A stretch of 5,651 nucleotides of DNA, taken from Eubacteriales bacterium (lineage in GTDB: Bacteria > Bacillota > Clostridia > Christensenellales > CAG-138). How positions within the stretch are numbered: position 1 is the stretch's first letter; the number at the start of each line of letters is the position of its first letter. The notes beneath the pieces were generated by a model. It was not told where the DNA came from. It did no database searches and saw only the letters and a program-made list of their open reading frames with translations. The position numbers were made by a program, and so were the translations under genes. The stretch lies in contig JAUYTF010000054.1 of NCBI GenBank assembly GCA_030695285.1, positions 1-5,651 on the forward strand, read 5' to 3'. This document shows, one piece after another, positions 1-5,056 of this stretch.

Positions 1-6
1 CTTCTA

Positions 7-57
7 CTCCTCATCGTTCGGTTTCGCAAAAACTTCTTTCAGTGATCTATCATATCA
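7..57 (-). promoter_or_regulatory. Possible promoter and ribosome binding site for a minus-strand gene beyond the left edge
   Basis: Read on the minus strand, positions 57-49 give TGATATGAT, an extended -10 type motif with TATGAT as the hexamer. Further downstream, positions 12-7 give GAGGAG, a strong Shine-Dalgarno sequence that ends six bases before the window edge. A start codon would therefore fall at or just outside position 1. No well-spaced -35 box is visible: TTGCCC and TTGCGG upstream are at wrong distances. The gene itself cannot be seen. The rest of 1-110 holds no ORF that I can support and no convincing terminator for the asparaginase gene. Confidence 0.25.
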
Positions 58-110
58 TTTCAACCTGCCGCAAGCGGGCAATTTGTGTTCTCTCAAGCTA
101 TCCGTTTTTT

Positions 111-1121
111 TTAAGCTTCCTGCGCGCCGCTCGGCAGCGAAACCTCGCCGCAATAGTTCGTCAGCATCATGCGGCGCACTTCCTGAGGCGTGTTTGCGCG
201 CGCTAAAACCCACATGAGCTTGGTCACCGCGCATTCGCTCGTCATGTCGTATGCCTGCAAAATGCCGAGTTCCAGCGCGAGCCGTCCGGTTTCGTAGACG
301 GCGGGGTCGCTGGGTTCATAGCGGCATTGTGTGGTAAGCAGCACCGCGACGTTTGCGTCCAGCAGCTTTTGAATCCCTTCCAGTAGATTGCGCCTAAGAC
401 AGTGCAGCCCGCCAAGGCCAAAGCCCTCGATCACCACGCCGCGGTAGCCCAACCGCGCGATGTCGTCAAGCACCTCCGGCCGTGTGCCGGGGATCAGCTT
501 GAGCAGGAATACATTCGGCTCAATCGCATCGTCCAGCGATGGTATACCCTTTGGCGCGCTTGGAGGGGCAACGAGCCGCACGCGGCCGAGGCGAACCCGC
601 CCAACGACGGGGCGATTGATGCTCTCAAAGGCGTTCTGGCTCGTGGTGCGCACCTTTGCCACGCGGCAGCCGAGCATAATCTTTTGATCGAACACCACAA
701 AGACGCCCTTTATCCCGCTCGCGGCGGTGATCAGCGCGTCCCGCAGATTCTGCTTCGCGTCCGTTTGCGGGTGCCCGACGGGCAGCTGCGAACCCGTGAT
801 CACCACGGGTTTATTCACGTTCCCGAGCATAAACGAAAGCATGCTCGCGGTATACGCCATCGTGTCCGTTCCATGCAGCACCACGATGCCGTCGTAATCC
901 GGCAGGCACGCGTAGATTGCCCCCGCAATATCGCGCCATTCCTCAGGCTGAATATTGGAGCTATCCAAATTGAAGATCGTTCTTGTCTCGAGGCGGCCAA
1001 TCTTCCCCGCGTTTGGCACGTAGGCCATGATATCGTCCGCGCTCAGCGTGGGCATCAGCCCTTCTTCCGTCTGCGTGCAGGCAATCGTGCCGCCGGTGGA
1101 AAGAATCATCAGCTTCTTCAT
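111..1121 (-). CDS. ansA: L-asparaginase, type I (cytoplasmic)
   Basis: This protein hydrolyses L-asparagine to L-aspartate and ammonia. The 336-residue length is normal for the bacterial type I family. No signal peptide is present, since the chain begins directly with the first beta strand, so it should be cytoplasmic and unlike secreted type II enzymes. Visible motifs are STGGTIA at residues 8-14 with the catalytic Thr12, the substrate-contact stretch NLDSSNIQ at 51-58, and HGTDTMAYTASML at 83-95 with the second catalytic Thr85 and Asp86. GSQLP at 110-114 and SECAVTKL at 295-302 are also family-typical. The start is set by TAGGAG just upstream, with AGGAG (1131-1127 on the minus strand) five bases from the ATG. 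The gene stands alone and is transcribed away from the DegV-family gene. I found no clear promoter for it and no convincing hairpin terminator after its stop. A glutaminase or archaeal GatD-like role is less likely given the length and lack of extra domains. Confidence 0.93.
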   Translation of the reverse strand: MKKLMILSTGGTIACTQTEEGLMPTLSADDIMAYVPNAGKIGRLETRTIFNLDSSNIQPEEWRDIAGAIYACLPDYDGIVVLHGTDTMAYTASMLSFMLGNVNKPVVITGSQLPVGHPQTDAKQNLRDALITAASGIKGVFVVFDQKIMLGCRVAKVRTTSQNAFESINRPVVGRVRLGRVRLVAPPSAPKGIPSLDDAIEPNVFLLKLIPGTRPEVLDDIARLGYRGVVIEGFGLGGLHCLRRNLLEGIQKLLDANVAVLLTTQCRYEPSDPAVYETGRLALELGILQAYDMTSECAVTKLMWVLARANTPQEVRRMMLTNYCGEVSLPSGAQEA

Positions 1122-1341
1122 GCGCGCTCCTATTCAATCAATCGGCTCCTTTTTGTGTTTGCATGCAGTATGCCTGCGCGGCAACCGATCCACAAATTAA
1201 AGGTAACACAAGTCACTTTCTATTGCCAGCATGCGGCAACAATATAAGATTTTTACGTGTTTGCGATGCCAACAAAAGCCTTATAGAGCGCTTCTGCGAA
1301 AGACATATCATCGTTCAGAGCGGATAACGTCTATATTATGT

Positions 1342-1369
1342 TTGTATTCAGCATGATTTCCTGTATAAT
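1342..1369 (+). promoter_or_regulatory. Likely sigma-A type promoter of the DegV/thioesterase operon
   Basis: A perfect TATAAT lies at 1364-1369. The best -35 candidate is TTGTAT at 1342-1347, giving a 16-base spacer. Transcription would start near 1376, leaving a leader of about 80 bases before the ATG at 1457. A second TATAAT at 1383-1388 has no recognisable -35 partner and is less likely to be the working box. The call rests on motif matching only. Confidence 0.5.
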
Positions 1370-1386
1370 ATGTATTTGATATTATA
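1364..1386. repeat. 8-bp perfect inverted repeat overlapping the -10 box (candidate operator)
   Basis: TATAATAT at 1364-1371 and ATATTATA at 1379-1386 are exact reverse complements separated by seven bases. The left arm contains the proposed -10 hexamer of the DegV gene and the spacer covers the expected transcription start. A dimeric repressor bound here would block the promoter. The arms contain only A and T, so chance occurrence in AT-rich spacer DNA is a real alternative. Confidence 0.3.
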
Positions 1387-1456
1387 ATCATTTCAAGCGC
1401 TATATGCTCCACATCACAAACCCACAGAAGCAATCGAAAAACAAGCAAGGAGAAAC

Positions 1457-2302
1457 ATGATGGAACGAATTTGTATAGCGGCCGACAGCACATTTGACAT
1501 GACCCTCGAAATGGTGCAGCAATACGGCATCGAAATCAGCGCATCGTATGTTCGCATGGACGACACGGATTATCTGGACTATCCCGATCTCAAGCAGAGC
1601 GATCTGTTCGATTACTACCGTCGCACAAAGAAACTGCCGCAAACCGCGGCGGCAAACCCGAACGATTATGAGACGCTGTTCAAACAGTGCCTCGAAAACC
1701 ACGACGCGGTTGTCTTTATCGCGAAGAGTTCCGGCATGTCCAGCTGTTATGCCAACGCGGTGATCGCCGCGAGCGAAATGGAGAACGTCTATGTCGTCGA
1801 CTCGCTTTCCATCTCCAGCGGCAGCGCCTTGCTTGCAATGGAGGCAGTCCGCCTCAAGAACACCTTGCCCGTAAAAGAGCTGGTCGATCATCTGACCGCT
1901 TATCGCGAGAAGATCGTCGGCAGTTTCATCATCGAAACGCTCGAGTACCTGCACGAGGGCGGCCGCTGCTCTACGCTGGCTTTTCTCGGTGCAAGCGCGC
2001 TGCAAATCCGCCAGAGCCTCAATATCCGCGAAGGCAAGCTCGTCGTCGGCAAAAAATACATGGGCACCTATAAGCGCGCGCTCAAGGAATTCATCGAAAC
2101 AACGCTTGCCCAGCACGAGCAGATGGATCCGTCCGTCGTCATGATTTCTCATTCCATGCAGGATGCGGCTGTGCTGGGCGGACTGATCGAGCAAATTGCA
2201 AAACTGAACTATTTCGAGACGATCATCCCGCTCTCCGTCTGCGCGGGGGTTGCCTGCCATGGCGGGCCGAATGCGTTCGGTCTTTTCTTTGTGCAGAAAT
2301 AA
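1457..2302 (+). CDS. DegV family protein (fatty-acid-binding, FakB-like)
   Basis: DegV proteins bind a long-chain fatty acid between two domains. The best-known members, FakB, present it to the kinase FakA so that exogenous fatty acids enter phospholipid synthesis. At 281 residues the length is typical. Seen in the sequence are ADST at 9-12, PQTAAANPNDY at 61-71 (the usual TS-x-P-type loop with Thr63), SSGMSSCYANA at 91-101 (the conserved serine loop that holds the carboxylate), VVDSLSISSG at 113-122, LEYLHEGGRCS at 162-172 and HGGPNAFGLFF at 268-278 with the expected His268. AAGGAG at 1447-1452 lies four bases before ATG 1457; the adjacent ATG at 1460 is an equally plausible start and would remove one Met. 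The thioesterase gene follows after 36 bases on the same strand, suggesting co-transcription. No fatty acid kinase gene is in the window, so the partner must be elsewhere. The ligand is not deducible from sequence. Confidence 0.9.
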   Translation: MMERICIAADSTFDMTLEMVQQYGIEISASYVRMDDTDYLDYPDLKQSDLFDYYRRTKKLPQTAAANPNDYETLFKQCLENHDAVVFIAKSSGMSSCYANAVIAASEMENVYVVDSLSISSGSALLAMEAVRLKNTLPVKELVDHLTAYREKIVGSFIIETLEYLHEGGRCSTLAFLGASALQIRQSLNIREGKLVVGKKYMGTYKRALKEFIETTLAQHEQMDPSVVMISHSMQDAAVLGGLIEQIAKLNYFETIIPLSVCAGVACHGGPNAFGLFFVQK

Positions 2303-2325
2303 CTCATTATTAAACCACTTGCGGT

Positions 2326-2341
2326 TAGGAATTATATCTTG
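2326..2341 (+). promoter_or_regulatory. Ribosome binding site and TTG start of the thioesterase gene
   Basis: TAGGA at 2326-2330 lies eight bases before TTG at 2339-2341. No ATG occurs in this frame until residue 136, and the next alternative, a GTG at codon 20, would remove the Cys-Phe-Val-Cys-Gly motif that is typical of the family. The TTG is therefore the best-supported start. A weak start and modest Shine-Dalgarno would keep expression below that of the upstream gene. Confidence 0.6.
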
Positions 2342-2851
2342 AAAAAACATGTCGTCAAAAAGCACAACGCGGGCAGAGGCTGTTTCGTCTGCGGTGTGAA
2401 GAACCCCTTTGGCCTGCATACGAACTTTTTTGAGCTGGATGACGGAACGCTCGCGGCAAAGGTAACCCCAAGCGAGCATCACCAGAGCTACCCGGGCCGG
2501 CTGCACGGCGGCGTGAGTGCGGCACTGCTGGACGAGACCATAGGCAGGGCGATCAACGTGCTGGAGCCGGACACATGGGCGGTCACGGTGGAGATCAGCA
2601 CCCGCTACAAAAAGCCTGTGCCGTACGGCGTAGAGTTGACCGTCACCGCGCGCATTGTGGAGAACAACCGCCGCCTCTTTACGGGAGAGGGCGCAATCCT
2701 GCTACCGGACGGCGAAGTTGCCGTCACCGCCATCGCGAAGTATATGAAGCTCAAGCTCAGCGACATTGCGGACTTTGAAGCAAACGGCGAAAGCTGGCAG
2801 TGCTATCCGTATGAGAGCGATCCGGATGAGATCGACCTGCCGGAAGCGTAA
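2339..2851 (+). CDS. PaaI family thioesterase (hotdog fold)
   Basis: This is a probable acyl-CoA thioesterase of the single-hotdog PaaI/4HBT-like class, which hydrolyses acyl-CoA thioesters in the cytoplasm; the substrate is unknown. Near the N-terminus is CFVCGVKNPFGLH at residues 15-27, a Cys-x-x-Cys-Gly-x-x-Asn-Pro-x-Gly-Leu motif common in one PaaI branch. The active-site loop and helix read LHGGVSAALLDE at 55-66, with the His-Gly-Gly turn and the acidic residues Asp65 and Glu66 in the expected places. Beta strands follow, including ISTRYKKPVP at 86-95. At 170 residues it is longer than the minimal domain, with an acidic tail (SDPDEIDLPEA at 160-170). The gene begins with TTG, 36 bases after the DegV-family stop, so the two probably form an operon and may share a lipid or acyl metabolism role. 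A hairpin follows shortly after the stop. Confidence 0.85.
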   Translation: MKKHVVKKHNAGRGCFVCGVKNPFGLHTNFFELDDGTLAAKVTPSEHHQSYPGRLHGGVSAALLDETIGRAINVLEPDTWAVTVEISTRYKKPVPYGVELTVTARIVENNRRLFTGEGAILLPDGEVAVTAIAKYMKLKLSDIADFEANGESWQCYPYESDPDEIDLPEA

Positions 2852-2873
2852 CCCAAATATGAGGCATTAACAC

Positions 2874-2897
2874 AGCCCGCCGAAGAAACGGCGGGCT
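2874..2897 (+). terminator. Hairpin terminator between convergent genes
   Basis: AGCCCGCCG at 2874-2882 and CGGCGGGCT at 2889-2897 form a perfect nine-base-pair GC-rich stem with a six-base loop (AAGAAA). It sits 22 bases after the thioesterase stop. The following TTGCTTGCGTT is only a broken T tract, so the terminator is imperfect on the plus strand. On the minus strand the same stem is followed by GTGTTAAT, also a poor tract. Placed between two converging genes, it may serve both, but the plus-strand gene is closer. Confidence 0.65.
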
Positions 2898-2974
2898 TGC
2901 TTGCGTTATGCGCTTTCAATTTTCGATTTCACTTTTGCATAAATCATAATTTAGGCTTGATTTGCGTTTCTTCT

Positions 2975-4333
2975 TTAATTTCGCAGGGCGTTGAGCGGTG
3001 CGGGGATGCGCCCGCCGCGGTGGATGAACGCCGCGCTGGACTCAGTATGCACCGCCATCACCGGCGCTGTGCCGAGCAAGCCGCCCAGTTCCACCAGATC
3101 GCCAACGTGCTTGCCCGGCGCCGGAATAATCCGCACGGCGGTGGTCTTGTTGTTGATCATGCCGATGGCGGCTTCGTCTGCGATGATCGCGGCGATGGTC
3201 TCCGCGGGTGTGTCACCCGGCACGGCGATCATATCCAGCCCGACGGAGCACACGCAGGTCATCGCCTCCAGCTTATCGATGGTCAGCGTGCCTGCCAACG
3301 CGGCTGCGATCATGCCCTCGTCCTCCGAAACCGGAATAAACGCGCCGGACAGCCCGCCAACCTGCGAACTCGCCATCACGCCGCCTTTTTTCACCGCGTC
3401 GTTGAGCAGCGCCAGCGCGGCGGTCGTGCCGTGTGTGCCGCAGCGCTCCAGCCCCATCTCTTCTAGGATGCGCGCAACGGAGTCCCCCTGCGCGGGCGTG
3501 GGCGCTAAGCTTAAATCCACGATGCCAAACGGTACGCCCAGCCGCGTGGACGCTTCCCGCGCGATGAGCTGCCCCATGCGCGTGACCTTGAACGCCGTCT
3601 TTTTCACCGTCTCCGCCACCACATCGATGGGTTGGCCTTTGACATCCCTGAGCGCATGGCAGACCACACCGGGGCCGCTGACGCCGACGTTGATGACGCA
3701 CTCCGCCTCGCCCACCCCGTGGAACGCGCCCGCCATGAAGGGGTTGTCCTCCACGGCGTTGCAGAATACCACAAGCTTTGCGCAGCCGAGGCCGTCCTGA
3801 TCGGCGGTGCGCGCGGCGGTCGATTTGATGATCTCGCCCATCAGGCGCACGGCATCCATGTTGATGCCCGCGCGCGTGGAAGCGACGTTGACGGAGGAGC
3901 AGACGTATCTGGTCACCGCCAGCGCCTCGGGAATCGAGCGGATGAGCCGCAGATCCCCGCGCGTAAAGCCCTTTTGCACCAGAGCGGAATAGCCGCCGAT
4001 GAAGTTCACGCCGCAGGTATCCGCCGCGCGATCCATCGCCAGCGCAAAGGGGACATAGTCCTCCGTCTCGCTCGCGTCCGCAACCAGCGCCATGGGGGTA
4101 ACCGAAATGCGCTTGTTGACGATGGGTATACCCATCTCGCGCTCGATTTCCTCGCCGACGGGGACGAGGCGTTCCGCGCAGCGGGTGATCTTGTCGTAGA
4201 TCTTCTGCGTGGCGCGCTTCGGATCACCGTCCGCGCAGTCTCTAAGCGAAATCCCCATCGTGATGGTGCGGATATCGAGGTGCTCGCGGTCGATCATGTG
4301 CTGGGTTTCGAAGATTTCCTTGAGGTCGATCAT
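2975..4333 (-). CDS. PFL family protein (UPF0210 / DUF711)
   Basis: This belongs to the UPF0210/DUF711 family, whose fold is related to glycyl-radical enzymes of the pyruvate formate-lyase type but whose reaction is not established. At 452 residues it has full family length. Conserved blocks seen in order are NKRISVTP (73-80), [10 protein letters not shown] (113-122), [18 protein letters not shown] (145-162), [19 protein letters not shown] (191-209), [10 protein letters not shown] (215-224), [18 protein letters not shown] (270-287), [20 protein letters not shown] (298-317), [16 protein letters not shown] (326-341), [11 protein letters not shown] (394-404) and the terminal [13 protein letters not shown] (440-452). 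I see no canonical C-terminal glycyl-radical RVxGY box, so radical chemistry should not be assumed. The start has AAGGGGG seven bases before ATG 4333. It is the second gene of an operon, 12 bases after the ACT-domain gene, a pairing that recurs widely in Bacillota and suggests ligand-controlled activity. Confidence 0.92.
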   Translation of the reverse strand: MIDLKEIFETQHMIDREHLDIRTITMGISLRDCADGDPKRATQKIYDKITRCAERLVPVGEEIEREMGIPIVNKRISVTPMALVADASETEDYVPFALAMDRAADTCGVNFIGGYSALVQKGFTRGDLRLIRSIPEALAVTRYVCSSVNVASTRAGINMDAVRLMGEIIKSTAARTADQDGLGCAKLVVFCNAVEDNPFMAGAFHGVGEAECVINVGVSGPGVVCHALRDVKGQPIDVVAETVKKTAFKVTRMGQLIAREASTRLGVPFGIVDLSLAPTPAQGDSVARILEEMGLERCGTHGTTAALALLNDAVKKGGVMASSQVGGLSGAFIPVSEDEGMIAAALAGTLTIDKLEAMTCVCSVGLDMIAVPGDTPAETIAAIIADEAAIGMINNKTTAVRIIPAPGKHVGDLVELGGLLGTAPVMAVHTESSAAFIHRGGRIPAPLNALRN

Positions 4334-4348
4334 CGCTCTGCCCCCTTA
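4331..4348 (-). promoter_or_regulatory. Stop codon/Shine-Dalgarno overlap coupling the ACT and PFL genes
   Basis: On the minus strand the TAA stop of the ACT gene (4348-4346) supplies the first two bases of AAGGGGG (4347-4341), which is the Shine-Dalgarno site of the PFL gene. The ATG follows seven bases later at 4333. Ribosomes ending the ACT gene would sit on this site, which favours translational coupling and matched output of the two proteins. Confidence 0.6.
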
Positions 4349-4615
4349 TATCCGGTGCATGGCGTTGAAGATGTCTTCCCGCTGAATGCGAATCGTCATG
4401 CCGAGGCGCTCGCCCTCTGCGTCCAGAACGGTGGAGATATCACCAAAGGGAACGCTTGCTTCCTTGATATCCACAAGCATGACCATGGTGAACATGCCGC
4501 CGAGGATGGTTTGGGAGATGTCGAGGACGTTGACGTTGATGCCCGCGAGGGCGACGCAGATTCCCGCGATGATGCCCACGCGGTCGTGGCCGATGACGGT
4601 GACGATGGCATGCAT
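4346..4615 (-). CDS. ACT domain-containing protein (UPF0237)
   Basis: This small single ACT-domain protein is likely a ligand-binding regulatory subunit; ACT domains usually bind amino acids or related small molecules at dimer interfaces. With the start at ATG 4615 it has 89 residues, the usual UPF0237 length, and begins MHAIVTVIGHDRVGIIAGIC (1-20), the first strand, loop and helix. NVNVLDISQTILGGMFTMVM (27-46) supplies the second and third strands, and the rest completes the single domain. The frame is open further upstream, with alternative starts at ATG 4636 and TTG 4687, but extra residues there do not match the family, and the TTG has no Shine-Dalgarno. GGAG at 4630-4627 is 11 bases from the chosen ATG, rather long but usable. 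The PFL gene follows after 12 bases. The ligand is unknown; a role in controlling the PFL-family partner is inferred from the recurring pair. Confidence 0.88.
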   Translation of the reverse strand: MHAIVTVIGHDRVGIIAGICVALAGINVNVLDISQTILGGMFTMVMLVDIKEASVPFGDISTVLDAEGERLGMTIRIQREDIFNAMHRI

Positions 4616-4658
4616 GATTATACTGGCTCCATTCATAATATGTACTTTCGTTTCGGAG

Positions 4659-4687
4659 AGTTTAACATAATGGGGGGTGGAAAGCAA
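4659..4687 (-). promoter_or_regulatory. Weak candidate promoter of the ACT-PFL operon
   Basis: On the minus strand TTGCTT (4687-4682) and TAAACT (4664-4659) are separated by 17 bases. The -10 box matches the consensus at only four of six positions. Transcription would start near 4652, giving a leader of roughly 37 bases. It is the best-spaced pair I found upstream of the gene, but it is far weaker than the promoter facing the other way. Confidence 0.25.
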
Positions 4688-4735
4688 CGGAGGGATAGTT
4701 ATTAACTCATCCGAAGTTTCAATAACAGAAGTAAT

Positions 4736-4764
4736 TTGTTTCGATAGTAACTAGTTGATATAAT
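4736..4764 (+). promoter_or_regulatory. Extended -10 promoter of the AT-rich gene
   Basis: TATAAT at 4759-4764 is a perfect -10 hexamer and is preceded by TGA at 4756-4758, which makes an extended -10 (TGn) element. TTGTTT at 4736-4741 is a -35 with an ideal 17-base spacer, matching the consensus in its first three bases. An 8-bp palindrome, AACTAGTT, lies in the spacer at 4749-4756 and could be a regulator site or chance. Transcription should start near 4771, about 28 bases before the ATG. Confidence 0.65.
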
Positions 4765-4798
4765 GTGTTTAGTCGAAATTCAGACTTAGAGGTGCTTC

Positions 4799-5056
4799 AT
4801 GAATAACAAAATTACAGGTTTCACGAAAATTGATTCTGCGGAATTTGTATTCTACCTCAATGATTATTTTTTGACGTTGGTTTATATTGATGGTGGTTTC
4901 CCTGAAGACATTAAATTAAAAAAGCGCAAAGTTGACATACTGAAAGGCACCACTAGTTGCGACAAGCAAATATGCTTTTTCACGTTATCCTTATGCAGCC
5001 CTGACGAAACTAATGTAATTTACTCTGCAATATCCTCATATTTTATTGGAGACTAA
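4799..5056 (+). CDS. Unrecognised protein, 85-residue N-terminal part before an in-frame TAA
   Basis: I do not recognise this gene. ATG 4799 is preceded by AGAGGTG at 4788-4794, a good Shine-Dalgarno site, and by an extended -10 promoter. The product has 85 residues, MNNKITGFTKIDSAEF at its N-terminus, and alternates hydrophobic and polar residues (for example FVFYLNDYFLTLVYI at 16-30), suggesting a beta-rich fold. There is no signal peptide or clear membrane segment. The stop is TAA at 5054-5056, but the same frame then remains open to the window edge. The short product is thus more likely the front of a longer gene than a complete protein. The DNA is strongly AT-rich, unlike its left neighbours, which points to acquisition by transfer. 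Confidence 0.6.
   Translation: MNNKITGFTKIDSAEFVFYLNDYFLTLVYIDGGFPEDIKLKKRKVDILKGTTSCDKQICFFTLSLCSPDETNVIYSAISSYFIGD

Larger units (their letters stand above)
1122..1456. other. Divergent intergenic region between ansA and the DegV-family gene
   Basis: This 335-base spacer is AT-rich compared with the flanking genes and I see no supported gene in it. Its right half holds the likely DegV-gene promoter and an 8-bp inverted repeat over that promoter. The left half should contain the ansA promoter, but no -35/-10 pair with good spacing was found. There is a small hairpin at 1223-1239 (TTGCC, seven-base loop, GGCAA) and two palindromic AGCGCT sites inside AGCGCTT (1287-1293) and AAGCGCT (1395-1401). 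A 61-codon frame on the minus strand crosses the promoter and is probably chance. Confidence 0.6.

Noticed and set aside
66..80. Small hairpin TGCC/GGCA as an ansA terminator
   Set aside because: Only four perfect pairs are formed, with a mismatch or bulge towards the loop, and no T tract follows on the minus strand.
104..111. Run of eight T residues near the ansA stop as a plus-strand terminator tail
   Set aside because: No stable GC-rich hairpin lies directly before it; the only pairing across it is a five-base AAGCT/AGCTT with the T run in the loop.
402..1247. 281-codon plus-strand frame opposite ansA
   Set aside because: It is antisense to a clear asparaginase gene, has arginine- and histidine-rich low-sense composition typical of the shadow frames of GC-rich genes, and runs into the intergenic region.
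1308..1493. 61-codon hydrophobic minus-strand frame in the ansA-degV spacer
   Set aside because: It crosses the DegV promoter and the beginning of that gene; there is no supporting Shine-Dalgarno or neighbour logic, so chance is more likely.
1400..2506. 368-codon minus-strand frame opposite the DegV and thioesterase genes
   Set aside because: It overlaps two well-supported genes and their spacer on the other strand; its length reflects the absence of stops in complementary GC-rich codons, and no family motif is seen.
2991..3800. 269-codon plus-strand frame opposite the PFL gene
   Set aside because: Ser/Pro/Thr/Ala-rich shadow frame of the PFL gene with no ribosome binding site of note.
4616..4687. 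Longer 113-residue form of the ACT protein starting at TTG 4687
   Set aside because: There is no Shine-Dalgarno before the TTG, the 24 extra residues do not fit the UPF0237 family, and translation from ATG 4615 gives the standard N-terminus.
3632..4705. 357-codon plus-strand frame opposite the PFL and ACT genes
   Set aside because: It is antisense to two conserved genes, rich in Asp, His, Arg and Ala as expected for a shadow, with no recognisable domain.
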